Position numbers and translations under genes: made by a program. Below are positions 47,602 to 50,456 of a DNA stretch of 50,456 bases, piece by piece (within the stretch, counting starts at the first letter, position 1; each line of letters opens with the position of its first letter). This stretch comes from Sphingomonas sp. Leaf33 (GTDB lineage: Bacteria > Pseudomonadota > Alphaproteobacteria > Sphingomonadales > Sphingomonadaceae). Location of the stretch: positions 1,564,089 through 1,614,544 of the forward strand of contig NZ_LMLB01000001.1 of NCBI RefSeq assembly GCF_001421785.1, read 5' to 3'. The notes under the pieces were generated by a model. The model was not told the origin of the DNA and searched no databases. It worked only from the letters and a program-made list of their open reading frames with translations.

Positions 47602-49080
47602 TCAACCTGCCAGTGTTCGCCGCACCGCATCCGTCCATCCGGTCAGGCGTCGCTCGCGGGTCGCGTCGTCGATCGCCGGGGTAAACGTCGTGACCGCGCC
47701 CCGCATCGCCGCCGCTTGCGCGAGCGTTTCGAACATCCCGCAGCCGACGCCCGCCAGCATCGCTGCACCCAGCGCAGTCGTCTCGACGAACGCGGGGCGT
47801 TCGACGGGAATGCCAAGCATGTCGGCCAGATCCTGCGCCATCCAGTCGTTGGCGACCATGCCGCCGTCGATGCGCAGGCGGCTCCAGTCCGCGCCATCGG
47901 CCGCGAACGCGCGTTTCAGATCGTGCGCCTGATGCGCCATCGCCTCCAGCGCGGCGCGGACGATATGCGCGCGGGTGGCACCGAAGCTGAGGCCCGTCAG
48001 CGTCGCGCGGGCGTCCGGCTGCCAGTAGGGCGCACCCAGGCCGGCGAGCGCGGGCACCAGATACACGCCGCCATTGTCCGCAACGCTGCGCGCCAACGCT
48101 TCGCTGTCGCCCGCCGCGCCGATCAGCCCGACCGCATCGCGCAGCCATTGCATCAGGCTGCCGGCGACGAACACCGATCCTTCGAGGGCATAGGCCCGCT
48201 TGCCCGCGATCTGCCAGGCGACGGTCGCGAGCAAGCGGTTGCGCGAGGCGGGCAGGCGGTCGCCATATTGCGTCAGCACGAACGCGCCGGTGCCGAACGT
48301 CGCCTTGGTCATGCCGGGCTGCAGGCACGCCTGGCCGATCGTCGCGGCCTGCTGGTCGCCGGCGAGGCCGCAGATCGGGATCGATCCGCCGAATGCCGTG
48401 GTCCGCCCGATCTCACCTGCGCTGTCGACGATCGCGGGCAACACCGCTCGCGGCACGTCGAACAGCGCGAGCAGCCCGTCGTCCCACTGGCCGCTGCCGA
48501 GACCCATCAGCAGCGTGCGCGAGGCGTTGGTCGCGTCGGTCACGTGCGTGCCGCCCTGGGACGCATTTGCGGTCAATTTCCAGACCAGCCAGCTTTCGAC
48601 CGTCCCTACCGCCAGCCGGTCGCCCGCTGCGCGCACCTGCGGCCATTCGCGCAGGCCCCAAGCGATCTTGGTCGCGGAAAAATAGGGGTCGAGCAGCAGT
48701 CCAGTGCGCGCCTGCACGCCGGGCTCCTCACCCGCATCCTTCAGCGCGCGGCAGGTTTCGGCCGTGCGGCGGTCCTGCCAGACGATCGCGGGCGCAAGCG
48801 GTTCGCCGGTCGTGCGATCCCAGAAGACGACCGTTTCGCGCTGATTGGTGATACCGATCGCGGCGATCCGGTCGGCGCCGCCCGCGTGTTCCACCATCGC
48901 CGCGGTACAGTCGCGTGTCTTTTCCCAGATTTCGGCCGCGTCATGTTCGACACGGCCGGGGGCGGGGTAGGATTGCGTCAGGTCGGCGGCCTGCGCGCCG
49001 AGGCAGCGGCCGTCTGGCGCGAACAGCATCGCGCGGGTCGATGTCGTCCCGGCATCGATGACCAGCAAAATCTCTCCCAT
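47602..49080 (-). CDS. glpK: Glycerol kinase
   Basis: 492 aa. FGGY-family kinase that makes glycerol 3-phosphate from glycerol and ATP. Visible signatures: IDAGTTSTRAMLF at the N-terminus, TNQRETVVFWDR, GLAGDQQAATIGQ, KATFGTGAFVL, and GGMVANDWMAQDLADMLGIP near 390-410 (GGMVANDW, AQDLADMLG). Normal length for GlpK. ATG 49080 is used because the family begins MGEILLVIDAG; a longer frame upstream is unsupported. No glpF or glpD is adjacent. It is divergent from the AI-2E-family gene. Confidence 0.95.
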   Translation of the reverse strand: MGEILLVIDAGTTSTRAMLFAPDGRCLGAQAADLTQSYPAPGRVEHDAAEIWEKTRDCTAAMVEHAGGADRIAAIGITNQRETVVFWDRTTGEPLAPAIVWQDRRTAETCRALKDAGEEPGVQARTGLLLDPYFSATKIAWGLREWPQVRAAGDRLAVGTVESWLVWKLTANASQGGTHVTDATNASRTLLMGLGSGQWDDGLLALFDVPRAVLPAIVDSAGEIGRTTAFGGSIPICGLAGDQQAATIGQACLQPGMTKATFGTGAFVLTQYGDRLPASRNRLLATVAWQIAGKRAYALEGSVFVAGSLMQWLRDAVGLIGAAGDSEALARSVADNGGVYLVPALAGLGAPYWQPDARATLTGLSFGATRAHIVRAALEAMAHQAHDLKRAFAADGADWSRLRIDGGMVANDWMAQDLADMLGIPVERPAFVETTALGAAMLAGVGCGMFETLAQAAAMRGAVTTFTPAIDDATRERRLTGWTDAVRRTLAG

Positions 49081-49151
49081 GCCCAGTATCGTAACCGGGA
49101 TTACAGGGACAGGGAATGGCGCTACAGACACGCCACCTTCAGGAGAGACAT

Positions 49152-50342
49152 GTGGCCGACGCCCCCGCACCGACACCGTTAGCCGCCGACGACGGGTCTC
49201 ATGTCGAGGTGCTGCGCCGCGACCGCCTGCTCGCCGGATTGACGCTGATCGCGGGTGTCGGCCTGGTCGTCGCCGTGCCGTTCGCGCTTCAGGCGGGATC
49301 GGTGTTCTTCCTGCCGACGACCGCGGCCATCGTCATCGCGATCGCGATGGTGCCGATGCTGGAATGGATGGAGCGGCGGCGTCTGCCCTCGGGACTGGCC
49401 GCGCTGTTCTGCGTGCTGCTGTTCCTGGGCGTCGTCAACGCCGCGCTCGCGTCGATCGTCGTACCGGCGTGGCAGTGGGTGCGGATACTTCCCGAACGGA
49501 TCGACCAGATCCAGCATAACCTGTCGCCGCTGATCGACCTGTATTCCAATCTCGAGAAGTTCGTGAACAAGACGCTGCGCCAGATGGCGGCGTCGCCGCA
49601 GCGTCAGCAGGTCGCCCCCGCAGCACCGCCGCAGTCGATCGTCGAGCTGTTCGCCACGTCGGCCCCCTCGGCCTTCGTCGAGATGTTCTATGCGGTGCTG
49701 GTCATCTACTTCTTCCTGGCCGGCTGGACCCGCACCCGCCGCGCGGCGATCACGCGGCGCACCAGCTTCGGCGGCGCCATGGCGACCGCGCGGGTGATCC
49801 AGCAGGTCGTCGACGATACCTCCGCCTATCTCGGTACCATCACCGTCATCAACCTGTGCCTGGGCCTGGTGGTTGCCGGTGGCCTGTGGGCGATCGACAT
49901 GCCGACGCCCCTGATGTGGGGCGGCATCGTCGCGCTGCTGAACTACATCCCGTATCTGGGGCCGATTTTGGCAGCCGCGCTGCTGGCGCTGGGCGGACTG
50001 ATGACGTTCAACGACATCTGGCTGGCGCTGGTGCCGGCGGCGATCATGGTCGGCGCGCATCTGGTCGAGGCGAATGCGATCACGCCGTTCATCGTCGGGC
50101 ATCGTCTGACGATCAACCCGATCCTGATCCTGATCTCGCTAAGCTTCTGGGGGTGGGTCTGGGGGACGCCGGGTGCACTGCTGGCGGTGCCGCTGCTCAT
50201 CATCATCCAGACGATCCTCGACGCAGCCGGCCGCCCGGATATCGCCGGCTTCCTGTTCGAGCATGGGACGCTGGTCCAAGAACCGGGCGAGTTGCGGATG
50301 CGAACCGAACGCCGCGACGACATTTCTTCGGGGCAGGGTTAG
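49152..50342 (+). CDS. AI-2E family (YdiK/PerM-like) membrane transporter
   Basis: 396 aa with about eight membrane helices in the family arrangement: two pairs at the N-terminus (GLTLIAGVGLVVAVPFAL, LAALFCVLLFLGVVNAAL), a cytoplasmic/periplasmic helical stretch, then four C-terminal helices containing LNYIPYLGPILAAALLALGG in pieces (NYIPYLGPILAA) and WGWVWGTPGALLAVPLL. Members carry AI-2, Na+/H+ or unknown substrates. GTG 49152 follows AGGAG by 6 bases; ATG 49116 (12 residues longer) also has an AGGGA upstream and cannot be ruled out. It is followed by tRNA-Asp. Confidence 0.9.
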   Translation: MADAPAPTPLAADDGSHVEVLRRDRLLAGLTLIAGVGLVVAVPFALQAGSVFFLPTTAAIVIAIAMVPMLEWMERRRLPSGLAALFCVLLFLGVVNAALASIVVPAWQWVRILPERIDQIQHNLSPLIDLYSNLEKFVNKTLRQMAASPQRQQVAPAAPPQSIVELFATSAPSAFVEMFYAVLVIYFFLAGWTRTRRAAITRRTSFGGAMATARVIQQVVDDTSAYLGTITVINLCLGLVVAGGLWAIDMPTPLMWGGIVALLNYIPYLGPILAAALLALGGLMTFNDIWLALVPAAIMVGAHLVEANAITPFIVGHRLTINPILILISLSFWGWVWGTPGALLAVPLLIIIQTILDAAGRPDIAGFLFEHGTLVQEPGELRMRTERRDDISSGQG

Positions 50343-50359
50343 AAAATTTCGCGAATCTG

Positions 50360-50388
50360 TTGACGGGTGGGAGGCGGCACCGTAACAG
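50360..50388 (+). promoter_or_regulatory. Promoter of tRNA-Asp
   Basis: TTGACG (50360-50365), 17-base spacer, TAACAG (50383-50388). The tRNA starts 19 bases after the -10 box. Layout matches the tRNA-Arg promoter at 20160. Confidence 0.6.
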
Positions 50389-50406
50389 CCGCCTCCTCGC
50401 TAGAGA

Positions 50407-50456
<50 letters not shown>

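Noticed and set aside
47563..49182. Plus-strand open frame of 539 codons opposite glycerol kinase
   Set aside because: No recognisable domain; glycerol kinase signatures are continuous on the minus strand.

Overview
The window looks like chromosome of a GC-rich alphaproteobacterium of the Sphingomonadaceae, most likely Sphingomonas or a close relative. The evidence is the high GC, the frequent GTG starts, and familiar gene content: a pcm-tolC-PopZ/DUF2497-valS neighbourhood, a Mg-type HemB, a LOV-histidine kinase, a spinster-like MFS carrier beside acyl-CoA dehydrogenases, and several dispersed palindromic (REP-like) repeats. The assignment rests on pattern recognition only; no database search was made.

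Region 1 (1-3949) is the right end of a Tn5053/Tn7-type transposon. It holds the tail of the transposase, a TniB-like AAA ATPase and a long TniQ-like targeting protein, followed by four GTTTTCA iterons (read on the minus strand) and a terminus 5'-TGTCG...-3' at 3949. The transposon abuts a strong hairpin that appears to be the terminator of a small secreted Cys-repeat protein gene (3999-4193). Any cargo and the other end lie outside the window.

Region 2 (4194-20315) is housekeeping: pcm-like methyltransferase, TolC, PopZ-like protein, a LOV hybrid histidine kinase, an S9 peptidase, ValS, a MATE exporter, a lipid kinase, HemB overlapping a membrane-anchored spermidine-synthase-like protein, a lipoprotein, and tRNA-Arg(ACG) with its promoter and terminator. 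Region 3 (20335-30154) has a GNAT protein, a FolB/pteridine-reductase-like pair, a minus-strand operon (61-aa protein, EEP phosphatase, patatin, LapA-like protein, PyrF), an EF-hand protein with an OmpR/EnvZ-type two-component system, and a thioesterase.

Region 4 (30373-46255) is a catabolic island for an acyl-CoA substrate: MFS carrier, tandem-TetR regulator, an ACAD11-like dehydrogenase with its own APH-like kinase (the two halves of mammalian ACAD10/11, and similar to LvaC/LvaA of Pseudomonas putida levulinate catabolism), an SDR, a TonB-domain protein, then a minus-strand operon (serine hydrolase, FadJ-like protein, two acyl-CoA dehydrogenases, TesB) and a divergent acyl-CoA synthetase. 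I infer that it activates and beta-oxidises a carboxylic acid, probably through a 4-hydroxyacyl-CoA; no thiolase is present. REP-like palindromes fill every gap of the minus-strand operon.

Region 5 (46264-50456) has a DUF1989 protein overlapping a YcgG/GntA-like putative haem N-hydroxylase, glycerol kinase, an AI-2E family transporter and the 5' part of tRNA-Asp(GTC). No stretch over 300 bases lacks a gene. No CRISPR array, rRNA or prophage was seen.
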